The notes under the pieces are model-generated. The model saw only the letters and a program-made list of their open reading frames with translations, made no database searches and was not told the DNA's origin. Made by a program: the position numbers and the translations under genes. From Clarireedia homoeocarpa (Eukaryota > Ascomycota > Leotiomycetes > Helotiales > Rutstroemiaceae), in the NCBI GenBank assembly GCA_001465935.1, contig LNKV01000018.1, positions 270,542-334,541 of the forward strand: a stretch of 64,000 nucleotides of DNA, written 5' to 3'. Shown here one piece after another: positions 35,400-45,771 of this stretch. Within the stretch, counting starts at the first letter, position 1, and each line of letters begins with the position of its first letter.

Positions 35400-37538
35400 A
35401 TGACGACTGACTATTTTCTTTCTCGGAAAGTGTCCCATTCTGGGTTGAGCGATGGCGGTGATTCATTGGCGAGCCCCCAAGTTTCGAGAGCCAACCCACT
35501 ATCGTCGAAAGTCACGAGTGTGCTCTCTGCCTCATATGCAGACTCGGACATTAGAGATGCCCTGGCTTTGTTAGACAAGCGTGGCTTGCAGAATACTGCG
35601 GAAACCCGGCGTCAATTGAGATTGGATGTCCAGAAAGAAGTCATCGAGAGTAATGGCGATATTATTCGTGAATTCGGCCGTGTTGCAGAGGTATGAACCT
35701 CTCACTGATGCATAGTGGAACCTGTTTCTCACCCAAATCAGCAACTCAAACGAATTGGCCTTACAATCGCTACCTTGAATCAAGGATGTGAGGAGATGAA
35801 ACGCCACATATCTGCTGCTCACCAGGAAACTGCGCCAGTCTTGGAAGAAGCTTCTGGGCTGATGAAGCAAAAGAACCAGGTTGAAACGAAGCAAGAACTT
35901 TTGACCGCTTTCAATGCACACTTTGTTATGTCGGATGATGATATTGCCACGCTCACGTCTACAGCAGAGCCTGTGAATGATAGATTCTTCTCTATTCTTA
36001 CAAGAGCGAAGAAGATCCAGAACGATTGCGAGATTCTCCTTGGAACAGAGAACCAACGATTGGGTCTTGAGATTATGGAGCAGGTTTCGAAGAATGTCAA
36101 TGGGGCTTTCCAAAAGCTTTATCGTTGGATCCAACGTGAATTTAAATCCTTGAACTTAGAGAATCCCCAAATCAGTTCCTCGATACGACGAGCTTTAAGG
36201 GTCCTCGCCGAACGGCCTTCGCTATTTCAAAGTTGTCTCGACTTCTTTGCTGAAGCTCGAGAAAACATATTATCCGATGCATTCTACACCGCACTTACTG
36301 GTACTACTGTTGGAGGTGAAGAAGATCCCTCGATAAAACCCATTGAATTAGCCGCTCATGACCCCCTTCGCTACGTTGGAGATATGTTAGCTTGGACGCA
36401 TTCAGCAACGGTCAGCGAAAGAGAGGCTCTTGAGGTACTGTTCATTTCAGATGGTGACGAGCTTGCCAAAGGCATCCAGACTGGCCTAGAAAGCGAGCCA
36501 TGGAATCGTATTTCGGATGGTCAAGATGGCACTGCCCATTTTGATGGATTGAAAGCACTGAATCAATTAGTTGATCGTGATGTAGCGGGTGTTGCAAGAG
36601 TCCTTCGTCAACGAATTGGACAAGTTATCCAAAGTCATGAAGAAACAATTATGGCGTATAAGATTGCCAATCTTCTGAATTTCTACCGTACTACATTTGC
36701 CAAGTTACTCGGAAATGATTCCGCTCTTCTTGAGTCTTTTATGGCCCTGGAAGAATCGGCCATGAGCCAATTTAGAGCGTTAATGCGCGATCATGTTACC
36801 AGTTTACACACCGACACCCAAGTTGCTCCGAAAGATCTTGGCCCGCCCGACTTTCTCCAAGAAGGACTTAAGCAATTAACAGCTATCATGAAGACATATG
36901 ATAGCTCTTTTACTTCTCCAGACACTCGGGAGGCTGACTTCGAGCCTATCCTTGAAGAAGCCTATGATCCATTCATGAAGGGAAGTGAGAGCATTGCGAA
37001 GAACCTCAAGCTACCTTCAAGTACCATTTTCGCCATCAATTGCCTGTTAGCTGCGCGTAGTACATTAGATCCGTTCGACTTCACGACTGCACGTGTGGAA
37101 GAGATAAAAGATACAATAGAAGAGCATGCAACAGGACTCATAGAGCATCAATATTCATTTTTCCGCGAGAATTCCGCCTTGCAACCATTGCTTCAAGCTC
37201 TGGCACCCTTGTCGGATACTAAAGAAGATCTCCTTAGCATCAAGACACTCGAACCATTTAAACCAGAGGCACTAGTGCAGGCTAGTCAGACACTAGACGA
37301 TTTTCTGCCATCGGCCTTGATGGATGCAATGGAGAACTTGAAGCAGCTCCAAAATGCAACTTTAGTCAGACAGATCACCGAAGAGGCTGCAGAAAGATTC
37401 TGCGATGACTTCGAGAAAGTGGAAGAGAAGCTTATAGCTGCCGATGAGCTTCTCATGGCTGAGGGAGATGGCGATGCAGAACCCCTAAGAGCACTGTTCC
37501 CAAGAACTGGTGGGGAAATCAGGGTTTTACTTTCCTGA
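35400..37538 (+). CDS. COG6: Conserved oligomeric Golgi complex subunit 6 (COG6)
   Basis: A lobe-B subunit of the COG tether needed for intra-Golgi retrograde transport. Exons 35400-35690 and 35742-37538, with a 51-bp phase-0 intron; 695 aa. The N-terminal Cog6 region (residues 30-150: SKVTSVLSASYADSDIRDAL, TRRQLRLDVQKEVIESNG, IGLTIATLNQGCEEMKRHI) is the family signature. The remainder is all-helical with PLRYVGDMLAWTHSATVSEREALEVLF, also typical. Length fits the family. Its 3' end faces the HET-domain gene with 275 bp between. Confidence 0.95.
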
Positions 37539-37813
37539 TACCAAATATCTTTGAGATCATCGATGAATTGAGTTGTGGTTAAGATGTTGTTCATAATGAT
37601 AGGATGAACAGAGTAACAAAACACCAAGATTGTGCGGCATGAATTACCTGTGGTCTTACTCCCTGACCACGCAGCTACTTTTGGTCTTGAAAAGGTTATC
37701 TTTGACTGAGATTTCGATATTTCTTCTACAGAAGAAGTTCTAATAGTTCTCAATATCTCAATTATATCTAAACAACGTGGTGGTCAGGTAGCGATCATAT
37801 CCCCTTATTAATT

Positions 37814-39955
37814 CTACTCTAGAACAATCTTTTGAATAGATTCCTTGGTCACCGTTATGTCTTCCATGAGTCCATATACGTACGCTTCGCCTATCAGCCT
37901 CCAATTAGAAATTTCATTTCCGCCCCTTCTCAACACCATCGGCACCTTGGCTCCTGCGATTTTCCATATTTCATCACCAGTTTCTAGTGTCTGCGCCGCG
38001 ATTCCAAGATACCCCTTTTCGGTTCTGAAAAGCCTCCTACCAGTATATGCTGCCCGAAATGCTTCATAAAACTGACTATAACCCTTATCCAGCGACGCCT
38101 TTTCGGGAAGCTCAAAATCTTCCTCAGCAGCAATCTCAATAAGGCGCTGTAAAGCATCCCATGTGGGGATGAGTCCTTTGTTATGCTTGTGTTGCGAAAG
38201 AGAAACGATAAGATTTTTGGTTTCGTTATACAAACTCTCAAGATAAGGCAGGTCAGAATCTTTTTCCTCAAGTGAGTAGTTGTATGCGAACTGAAGTTCG
38301 GAGACTCTTACTGCTACGAAGTATCGGAAAGCATCTCGTGCGTCATTTGTCGCGGGGAGCTTCCGGAAGGTATCTCCGATGAAGGTTCGCCAGAAAGCTT
38401 CAAAGTGTGACTCTATCTTTTCGCTGGGATACTTCTGATCTAGGTATCGGTCTAGCAGTTTAAGAACGTCTGTGAATTTGAATTTATCGCCCATTATTTC
38501 GGCCTGGGTTGCACTGCGGTCGCAGATAGTGTCGAGCTTGTAGCCGACAACTGAGAGGAGTTTTTGGTCTTTCGGTAGTGGAAGTGGCGGGATTGAGAAA
38601 GGAATATCTCTACTGATATTCCAACGTTCTGCACCTGGTTTCGGTCGAGGATTTCCATTGAGTGGCTGTGGATATAGCGCTGAGCCGAAGTCTGGTACCC
38701 AAGAAGGCAATCTTCCTTGAGCTCGAATCGAATTTGCTTTCACCAGCGAACGATCTTCAACCAGGGAGAGAATGTTCAAATCTCCAGTTTCCGCAATGAT
38801 TTCCCACGCCGCTCTCGTGTATACCTCCTCTACACTAACATCTTTGCCATATTTGGGCATCATATCCTTTGGAATCACCTTTCCACTCTCCCGCCAAATT
38901 CCATATACCCCATACAGTCTATCCTTCGCATCCGTAGCATCAAAAAACCTCGCATAATACATCAGCTTTTCCAACCCTAACTGTTGACTCCTTTCTTCCT
39001 TCCCAAGTTTCATCATCTCTCTCATCGACTGAAACACAGACTGATTGTTCATCGTATTATTCACATACACCGTCCCGCTCCCAGCATCCTCAGCCTCCTC
39101 ATCTACCGTCTCTACCAGTATCTTCATCAACGTCACCCCCAACCCCGTCTCCTTCAAAAACGCCGCACACGCCACAATCTCCTCCCACTTCACCAAATCC
39201 CCGCCAACAACCACCGTGATCGCCGGCGGCAGAAACGCCTCCTGCACGACCCAAATCCGGCGAAACCACGTGCGCTGCAAGAACGCCGCGTACTCCAGCC
39301 ACTTCCAGCTCTGGATCGCAGGAATTCCCAAAGTCTCATAAACACTCCCGTCCTCCACGTCGCTGATCTGCACGCCGGCGTAGCGCGACGCCGGGATAGA
39401 TGAGAGCTGAGACATTACTTCAATGGCGTAGGGGGAGTGGAAGTCTGCTTTTCCGAGCCAGATGACCACGTTGGCGCAGGAGGAGTAGATGTCTCCCATG
39501 ATGGAGACTTGGACTTGGCGCTCTTCGGTGTCGTTTTGGTTGATGCAGATGCCGTCGATCCAGAGGAGGGGTTCGCGTGGGAAAGCATTTTTGCTAAACT
39601 CGAGGAGGACATCGAGAAGGCTGTCAGTTATTTCGAGAGGGTGGGTGTTGCAGATGATAAGGTTTTTGCGTTTATCGTCGGTTTTTGGGGTTAGTTCTTC
39701 GGGGGTGTCGAGACCGTGGTAGAGGGGGTCGTTCCAGGTGTAGGAGAGACAGGAATAAAGTGGTAGGGAGGAGAGGGGAAAGGTGGTTAGGGTGCAGCGG
39801 ATGGGTTGTTCAAGGGGAGCGGAGTCGATGTGTAGGAGGCGGATGGATTGGTGGTCGAGGGATTGTGGGTAGATTTTTGCGTGGGAGGTTGCCATTGTGT
39901 TATGGCCAAGTTTTACAGGCACTTGTTTCTCTATGAGCTGACTCGTCTCCCTCAA
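37814..39955 (-). CDS. HET-domain (heterokaryon-incompatibility) protein
   Basis: An intronless gene of 713 aa from the ATG at 39955, or 693 aa from the in-frame ATG at 39895 (MATSHAKIYPQ), which may be the real start. The HET domain carries its usual blocks: YSCLSYTWND, LLWIDGICINQND with ERQVQVSIMGDIY, and RTWFRRIWVVQEAFLP. The C-terminal portion has the common HET tail (GDEIWKIAGAKVPMVLRR...YVYGLM). HET domains trigger programmed cell death after non-self fusion in some proteins, but most family members, like this one, have no known partner or allele system. No NACHT or repeat domain is attached. No sign of frame damage. Confidence 0.93.
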   Translation of the reverse strand: MRETSQLIEKQVPVKLGHNTMATSHAKIYPQSLDHQSIRLLHIDSAPLEQPIRCTLTTFPLSSLPLYSCLSYTWNDPLYHGLDTPEELTPKTDDKRKNLIICNTHPLEITDSLLDVLLEFSKNAFPREPLLWIDGICINQNDTEERQVQVSIMGDIYSSCANVVIWLGKADFHSPYAIEVMSQLSSIPASRYAGVQISDVEDGSVYETLGIPAIQSWKWLEYAAFLQRTWFRRIWVVQEAFLPPAITVVVGGDLVKWEEIVACAAFLKETGLGVTLMKILVETVDEEAEDAGSGTVYVNNTMNNQSVFQSMREMMKLGKEERSQQLGLEKLMYYARFFDATDAKDRLYGVYGIWRESGKVIPKDMMPKYGKDVSVEEVYTRAAWEIIAETGDLNILSLVEDRSLVKANSIRAQGRLPSWVPDFGSALYPQPLNGNPRPKPGAERWNISRDIPFSIPPLPLPKDQKLLSVVGYKLDTICDRSATQAEIMGDKFKFTDVLKLLDRYLDQKYPSEKIESHFEAFWRTFIGDTFRKLPATNDARDAFRYFVAVRVSELQFAYNYSLEEKDSDLPYLESLYNETKNLIVSLSQHKHNKGLIPTWDALQRLIEIAAEEDFELPEKASLDKGYSQFYEAFRAAYTGRRLFRTEKGYLGIAAQTLETGDEIWKIAGAKVPMVLRRGGNEISNWRLIGEAYVYGLMEDITVTKESIQKIVLE

Positions 39956-40425
39956 TCTTGAATGCGGGATCTCACGTTGCTATATATATGCAGAAAATAA
40001 GCAGTTGTGGGGGCTAAAAGAGTTTCAGGAGGGCTGACAGAGATATATGCATGCAACCACACCAAGTGGCGCCAAACTCCCTTGCACGCCCCACCACATT
40101 GGGCTTTCTGTACTTCTCGCAGAATGGGTTTCTGGGGTCATCGGAGATTTAAAGTGGCCGTCCTAATCAGCCTCTCTAATTATGGCTACTTGACATCTTG
40201 GCATAAGATTACATTTTTTCTTTTCCCGCAGTTCCCTTCATATGAAAACGCCCCCAACATTCACTTCCTTTAAACCATCATTGCTCGTGAACACAATGCA
40301 ATGCAATGTAAAAATCGCAGTAGAATATATACAGTAAAAAGAAAAGAAATGGGAAAAAGAAATCTCTGGCCTTTCCCTCTGATAAAACATAAGAAAAACG
40401 CGGCTCCTTGCTAAATTTGACATAA
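39956..40425. other. Intergenic region between HET gene and protease 3' end
   Basis: HET promoter plus protease 3' UTR. No feature recognised. Confidence 0.6.
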
Positions 40426-43291
40426 CTACTTCGTGCAATCAGCACAAGGATTAGTATTAGTCTGCTTAAACACCGGCTTCGCATTACACGTCTGCTCGCT
40501 CCCCTTCGGCGGACAAAACAACGTCTTCAAAGTCTGTAGTCCTACTTGCACACCCCTCGAGTTCGTCGCCGTACAGCGCGTCTTGCTCCCGATACACGCT
40601 CTGCCGAGCGCGGGACACTCATTTAGACATTGCTTCACCTTCGCACCTCCAACGCACGAGCTGGCTGCGACGCAGACTTGTCCGTCGCGGCAGTTCGCGT
40701 TCGTTTTGCAATGCTTGACGGTCGAGGAGACGGGTGCGTTGCGCGAGGTGCCGTCGCCGAGGGCAGGAAGCCCGGGATTGAGCTCCTGGAGGATGGTATT
40801 GGCAAATGGGGAGGATGTGAGGGAGTTTAGGTAGGTGGTTAGGTTGTTGGTGTTGGCGGGTGTGGTGGAGGGTGGTGGGGCGAATGTGGTGGTGTTTTTA
40901 CCGGCGGAGGAGAATCCCGTGGAGCCTTTTACGCAGAGGCTGGGAGTTTTCCATATAGCATCTGCGGCGTATTGCCAGAGATTGGTATAGTTGTAAACAG
41001 TGTTGGGAGTGTAGTAGATACGGCAATCGGCAGCTTCGTAAGCAAATTGTAGAGGCACTGTCTCGCCTTTGCGGACTTGGTCGCGGAGATTAATGTCGGC
41101 AAAGTACACAAATACGTCCATCGCCTCGGTGCGATTTGGAAGGAAAGTCGCATCTGGTGAGCTTTGATTTTGGAGAAGACTTTGTGTGAAGCCGATGTTT
41201 GCGTCGAGGGTATCAACGGAGTAGTCGAGTGCTCCGCGGGATCCGGCAGGGGCTTGCATGGGGCCAGTTGATGGTGTTCCACCTACGGCGACAACCTTAA
41301 CACCCGCTTCGTGGCGCATCATTTCGATCAGAAGTGCACAGGATGAGTGGCATATGCCATCAGAAAGCTGTACGGTCAGTTAGTTATGTCAACAGCTTTT
41401 GAAGATTCCGAATATCACTTACGATAATGATATCTTCTGCTGCAAAGGCTGGGACAGCATTGGCGGGAGCTGGATTTGCTGCATAGCCAAAGACTGCAAA
41501 TGGAGTATCCGTGCTGTCTAGGTCTACGCCTGCTGCGTCGAAAATAGGGTTGGAAAGATCGTAGCGTTGCTATCAATACTTGTTAATCAACAGATCTCGT
41601 ATATATATTTTCTGGACAATGAAGAATAAACTTACGACATTGGTAAAGTTGTCACCATCATATTGATTAGGTCCAAAGAATTCCGCCCAACTCGTAAAGT
41701 TCCTACCCGTCGCTGCATTCAGACGGTCCGTGATAACCCATTCATCAGAAGAAAGATCGTACTTTGTCTCGTCATCTTCAGATAATCCATCCCAGAACTG
41801 AGTTAAAGTATTACCCATAACATCCGCAGCATGATGAGCACGCATTCGCGAGCCGGCGAAGGGGTCGATGTTTGGGAAGAATTGTTTGAAAGTGTCGATT
41901 GCAAGTAGAGATTGACCACCATAGTTTTGCTGTAGGTCTATCACCACTTTCTGCAGACCAGCAGCTTTTGTCCGGGTGATAAACTGGGTGATCGCTGTCT
42001 GAAAGGTGGCTACCGCATCACCCTCAACGTCGAAGCTGGGAATACTAAGCACCGAGACAGATGTAGAGTTCAAAAAATATCCTAATCACTTGTTAGTATT
42101 CTGATCTAGAGTAGGGCTGATAAAACATGTAGATTGAGGATGATATAAAAACTTACCAGAAACAACACCCTCGCCGAAGGTGCCCAGGTCTTCCTGAGCA
42201 ACATCAGGTACACTAGGATAAGCAGCGTTATCCCAGCCGGTTACCGTTGAATTTTCTGTCGTTGTAGAGGAATCATCAGCGGAATCATCGGTGGCCGAGT
42301 CATCTGTTGATTCATCTCCATCATCGGGGTTGAATGATGCTGGATAAAACCCTAGGACAAAGAAGTTATAGAAATCTCCTCCAGTCTCTAGAGGACCTGT
42401 TGGGCCGGGACTATCGTAAATAGCAAGATATCGCTCGGTAAAGGAGGTTCCGTTTTCGAGGGTAAAAGTGATGTTGTCTCCGGGATAAAACGTTGCTCCA
42501 CCACTGAAGACATTGAAAAATCCCTGAATATCTTGCGCAGCGCTAAGTACTAGCTGATTCCAGTCCGCATGCGACTCCAGCGTTCCTTGTGAGTTCCAAG
42601 ACGCAAAGGTTAAGAGATAGCTTGTAGCATCAATGCCATTGATGGAAGCTATGGCAGATGGTTGGAAACTTGTAAAGTAGTTGCTGTCAAAAAGATCATC
42701 AGCCAAGAATACCTTGGGGACTTCTTGGCCGTCAACTGAGAGCGACACAATGTCTCGCGGACTGGCGAAGCTGAATGCAGAGAGAATTCCCCCAAGAAGG
42801 TCAACATGTCCGTCATGCGCTTCATATATTAGTGTTTGAAGTGCAGCTTCGAATTCATATTGGTTCGCAAATCGTCCTTCATTGACTGCTGTTTGAAGTA
42901 GATTCAGGCCACCGATGAGATCCACAGCAGGTTGCTGATAAGTTGCAGGTGGATTTTTGAGATAATTTAATGTAGATTGAAATTTGAAAGTGTCATTGTA
43001 ATAACCCAGAAAACGACTGGCAACAGCTGGGTTGAAGGGAACGCTTGTAAGGCACTCAAACGCTAGACTTGCGTTAAAAACGTATGTATCTATGTGCCCA
43101 TTAGCTTCTGATCATCACTTTCGTATCCATGTATAAAGCTCACCTGGATCATTGACAATCTGTCCACAGGCCGTTGATGAAGAATCCCGAGCGCTCAATG
43201 TAGCAGACGGTTGAGGCGTGGGGCTTGCGGCAACTTCTCGTGCCGCAGTAAGTGAGAGCAGCAGTAGCTCAAATAAGCTAAACAAACGCAT
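40426..43291 (-). CDS. Secreted CPAF-like S41 protease with Cys-rich C-terminal tail
   Basis: Exons: 43291-43144, 43089-42157, 42081-41636, 41569-41423 and 41367-40426; 871 aa. A signal peptide (MRLFSLFELLLLSLTAA) opens the protein. The fungal CPAF/tail-specific protease pattern follows: SVPFNPAVASRFLGYYNDT, then HDGH (141-144, likely catalytic His), an Asp/Ser/Thr-rich acidic insert (about 315-340), SGYFLNSTSVSVLSIPSF across the exon 2/3 join, LQKVVIDLQQNYGG, and LSDGICHSSCALLIEMM (from 559) with the likely catalytic Ser. FAYEAADCRIYYT supplies a conserved Glu. The last ~95 residues (778-871) contain 12 cysteines and look like a separate disulfide-rich module. It is probably extracellular or wall-associated; the substrate is unknown. 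All four joins are frame- and family-consistent. Confidence 0.9.
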
Positions 43292-43729
43292 TTTATAGAA
43301 TTAAAGGGATTGAAGAATGAATGGCAGCCACCTCGTGGCTTTTTAAACTCCAAAACATCGTAGGACAGCACGACGACTTGATAACTATATAAGCAAGAGT
43401 GGGCAATCACCCAGGGTTCAGTGCGGCTGATATATCAAAAGTACGCTACGTTGGATGGCGCAGGCACAGCAGTCATAGACGTGCATAATTTCATTTGAGT
43501 CTAATAAGACTCGTACAGGATCAAAACGATATGACAGTTGTGATTGGCATTGGTGGACAGGGAGCCCATGTGCTGGGTGAGATTTTGGGGGCCGCAGTGA
43601 TCATTTTTAGGAAATGTGATTGAGCTTATCCACTCTTGAGGCTATGAATAACGGGTGCAGCAGATTTTCGAGTCAGCCCCGACAGAATAGGAAAACGGAT
43701 AGACTGTATGAAGGTGAGAAGGAACAACC

Positions 43730-43777
43730 CAACTGCAGGGCTTCTCAACTGCAGGGCTTCCCAACTGCAGGGCTTGA
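43730..43777. repeat. 16-bp tandem repeat, three copies
   Basis: The unit CAACTGCAGGGCTTC plus one variable base occurs three times head to tail; only the last one or two bases of each unit vary. Confidence 0.92.
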
Positions 43778-44532
43778 GACGAACGAAATGCGACTGTATA
43801 CGGTTTTAACATAATACAATTCGACCCATGTTATAGAGGCAATACGCTTATATTGCGAAAGTATTGTAGAATATTCAAATGGCCATTGTGCAACCTTACT
43901 CCAATTGAGCCATTTCCCACGGGTTTATATAATCAAATTGAGCTGACAACGCAGCTGACCATATCGCCGGTTTGGGTTCGGGACCGGCTTTTCGCGTTCA
44001 TTGTGGCCCAACCTCAAGTGAGACAGACAATTCAGCTCCTTCCGATGAAGAATAACTTCTTGTTACCGAGCCGCACATGTTCCAGACGCTCAGAATTCTC
44101 GACGGGTGTTTCCCCAATCAACCCAGAGATGTCTGGTTGGACCCTTCTCCTCATGAACGCGACCAGCCATAACCTTCTCCCCGCACATAAGATCGCATCA
44201 ATACTTCGGGGCGAACGTTTCTCCAATTTCGCTATCGCTTTCGCTTGGGGGACGATATCCGTGTGTTTCGCACGAGTTTGAAGGCTTCCTGCATGTGTAA
44301 CTGAGTGCATCACTGCAGTGTCAGAGCTTCGTACGTAAAATACGAAGGAACTTAAGTGGTTTAAGTGGTGGTCTGTGAGAGCTTTGGCTTTGGAGGCACG
44401 GGAGGTCCACTTGTTGAAGACGGGAAGTTAAGCTTATTCCGGCGAATTTTCTCCATTGGGCTGACTCAGCAGGCACACACGGATGGACTTAAGCTGCCTC
44501 GGCTGCCTCGGTCACTGGGACAAGATATAATC

Positions 44533-45041
44533 AGGGTTTTACTAATCACCAGAATCGTCCGCGGGTGTTTACTAATCGTCCGCGGACCCCATATTTTGGC
44601 GCCGAATTTTCCAAAAAATAACTTTCATTAAGATAGTTGACCGCGATCCTGAAGCAAAGTACAAAAATCAGGCGTACAGGTACTTAATCCAACTGCAATG
44701 TTCAATAGGCTTCGCTCGTGGACGTGAATCTCTGCGTACCTTGCCCCAGCCATGGGCAAGGCCATGTTGGTCGATATAGGCTTCAAGGGCTTCAAGGGTA
44801 TCGAATATCTGATGCGGAATAGCTGGGCCAATTCGGATCTCAAGGGTATTCATCATAAAGTGTTAAAAAAAGTATATCCTCAATTACTATCTCGCGTTTA
44901 CTAATTATGATGTACTTATTTTCAATTGAATGATAAAATTGTGTGGTAACTACATAGAAAATAAGTGAACCTCCGAAAATCCGGTATATAACGTGGGCCC
45001 GCGGACGATTAGTAAAAACCCGCGGACGATTAGTAAAACCC
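44533..45041. mobile_element. Non-autonomous DNA transposon with long inverted termini
   Basis: The left end (from 44533) and the reverse complement of the right end (to 45041) both begin AGGGTTTTACTA or its one-base-shorter form. Both carry two direct copies of the motif TTTACTAATCGTCCGCGG over about 45-55 bp; the left end has an extra 6-8 bases after the first ACTAATC. The element is bracketed by the direct repeat TATAATC (44526-44532 and 45042-45048), as expected of a target-site duplication. The interior is only about 400 bp and holds no transposase, only a 62-codon minus-strand frame. The superfamily is not assigned: a 6-7-bp duplication does not fit the standard 8 bp of hAT or 9 bp of Mutator cleanly. 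Confidence 0.85.
44668..44856 (-). pseudogene. Possible transposase N-terminal remnant inside the element
   Basis: A 62-codon frame within the non-autonomous element. Its stretch FDTLEALEAYIDQHGLAHGW is reminiscent of the FAR1/Mutator-type N-terminal DNA-binding region of fungal transposases (pattern F-D-x-x-E-A-L-x-A-Y-x-x-x-H). There is no DDE core. The resemblance is weak and could be chance. Confidence 0.3.
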
Positions 45042-45152
45042 TATAATCTTTGTGCAGCACGTGTACTTTGTAGATTATCACGTTATCCCCAGATCGTCCA
45101 TCCATTCTCTTCGAGCGCAGCGGGAATACTATTTAGAGCAAGGTTAACTAAC

Positions 45153-45284
45153 AAATGACGCTCCGCTGGCTCTCCGAGGGCCACTGCCGTGGAGGCAGAA
45201 TAGATAGATAGTAGAGGAGTATATATTGAAGAAATAGTCTGCCTCCACGGCAGTGGCCCTCGGAGAGCCAGCGGAGCGTCATTT
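45153..45284. mobile_element. Foldback/MITE-like element with perfect 46-bp arms
   Basis: Bases 45153-45198 and 45239-45284 are exact reverse complements (46 of 46), separated by a 40-bp A/T- and GATA-rich spacer. The arms are GC-rich and contain nested dyads such as CTGCC/GGCAG. A 51-bp stretch of the right half recurs exactly at 14011-14061, which shows the sequence is dispersed rather than a chance hairpin. No coding capacity. The true ends and target duplication are not clear from one full copy. Confidence 0.85.
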
Positions 45285-45771
45285 ACTTGCCCTCAAGCTA
45301 GCTATCAAAGAAGGATTTTTCATATATATAGGATACTTTGATAGGATTAAAGCAGATAATTGAGTCTTTGCGATAGACAGACAGACAGACAGGAGAAAAA
45401 GAAATAACGTGATTTGTTCTTGTCATGGCATAACGTTGGTTTGTAGGCATCAGCCCTAAACTTACATCATACTTGAATTCGAATACCAATCATGCTTGGT
45501 TGTTCATATTTCGACGCGTAGCAGATGAGGGAAGCGCTGTTCATTGGACAAATCCTGCTGAGGATATGCGGCCAAGGGGCATTGATGACCAAGAACATGA
45601 TATCGTTATCTCTTGCCAATGCTTTCGCGGCTTGACACGACAACGACGACGTAGTATATGAATTGACTCGTACGCTTTTCATCTACTTTCTGCAGGAAAT
45701 GTATTTTTATTGAGCCTTTCTCATCCTTAAAGCATACCCAACGACCTATCAACCCTACCTGTCAGCTGGCC

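Larger units (their letters stand above)
43292..45771. other. Repeat island between protease and DUF4097-like gene
   Basis: About 2.5 kb without a host gene. It contains a 16-bp triplicate (43730-43777), a non-autonomous transposon (44533-45041) and a foldback element (45153-45284). Open frames at 43853-44281 (+) and 44032-44313 (-) overlap each other and match nothing I know. The right end includes the promoter of the next gene. Confidence 0.7.

Noticed and set aside
43853..44313. Overlapping frames of 142 (+) and 93 (-) codons in the repeat island
   Set aside because: They occupy the same DNA on opposite strands, lack any recognisable motif and have no supporting splice structure.
44341..44420. 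GGTTTAAGTGG/TGGTGG stretch considered as a second 5S-like fragment
   Set aside because: No alignment to 5S helices or the box C region beyond a few bases.
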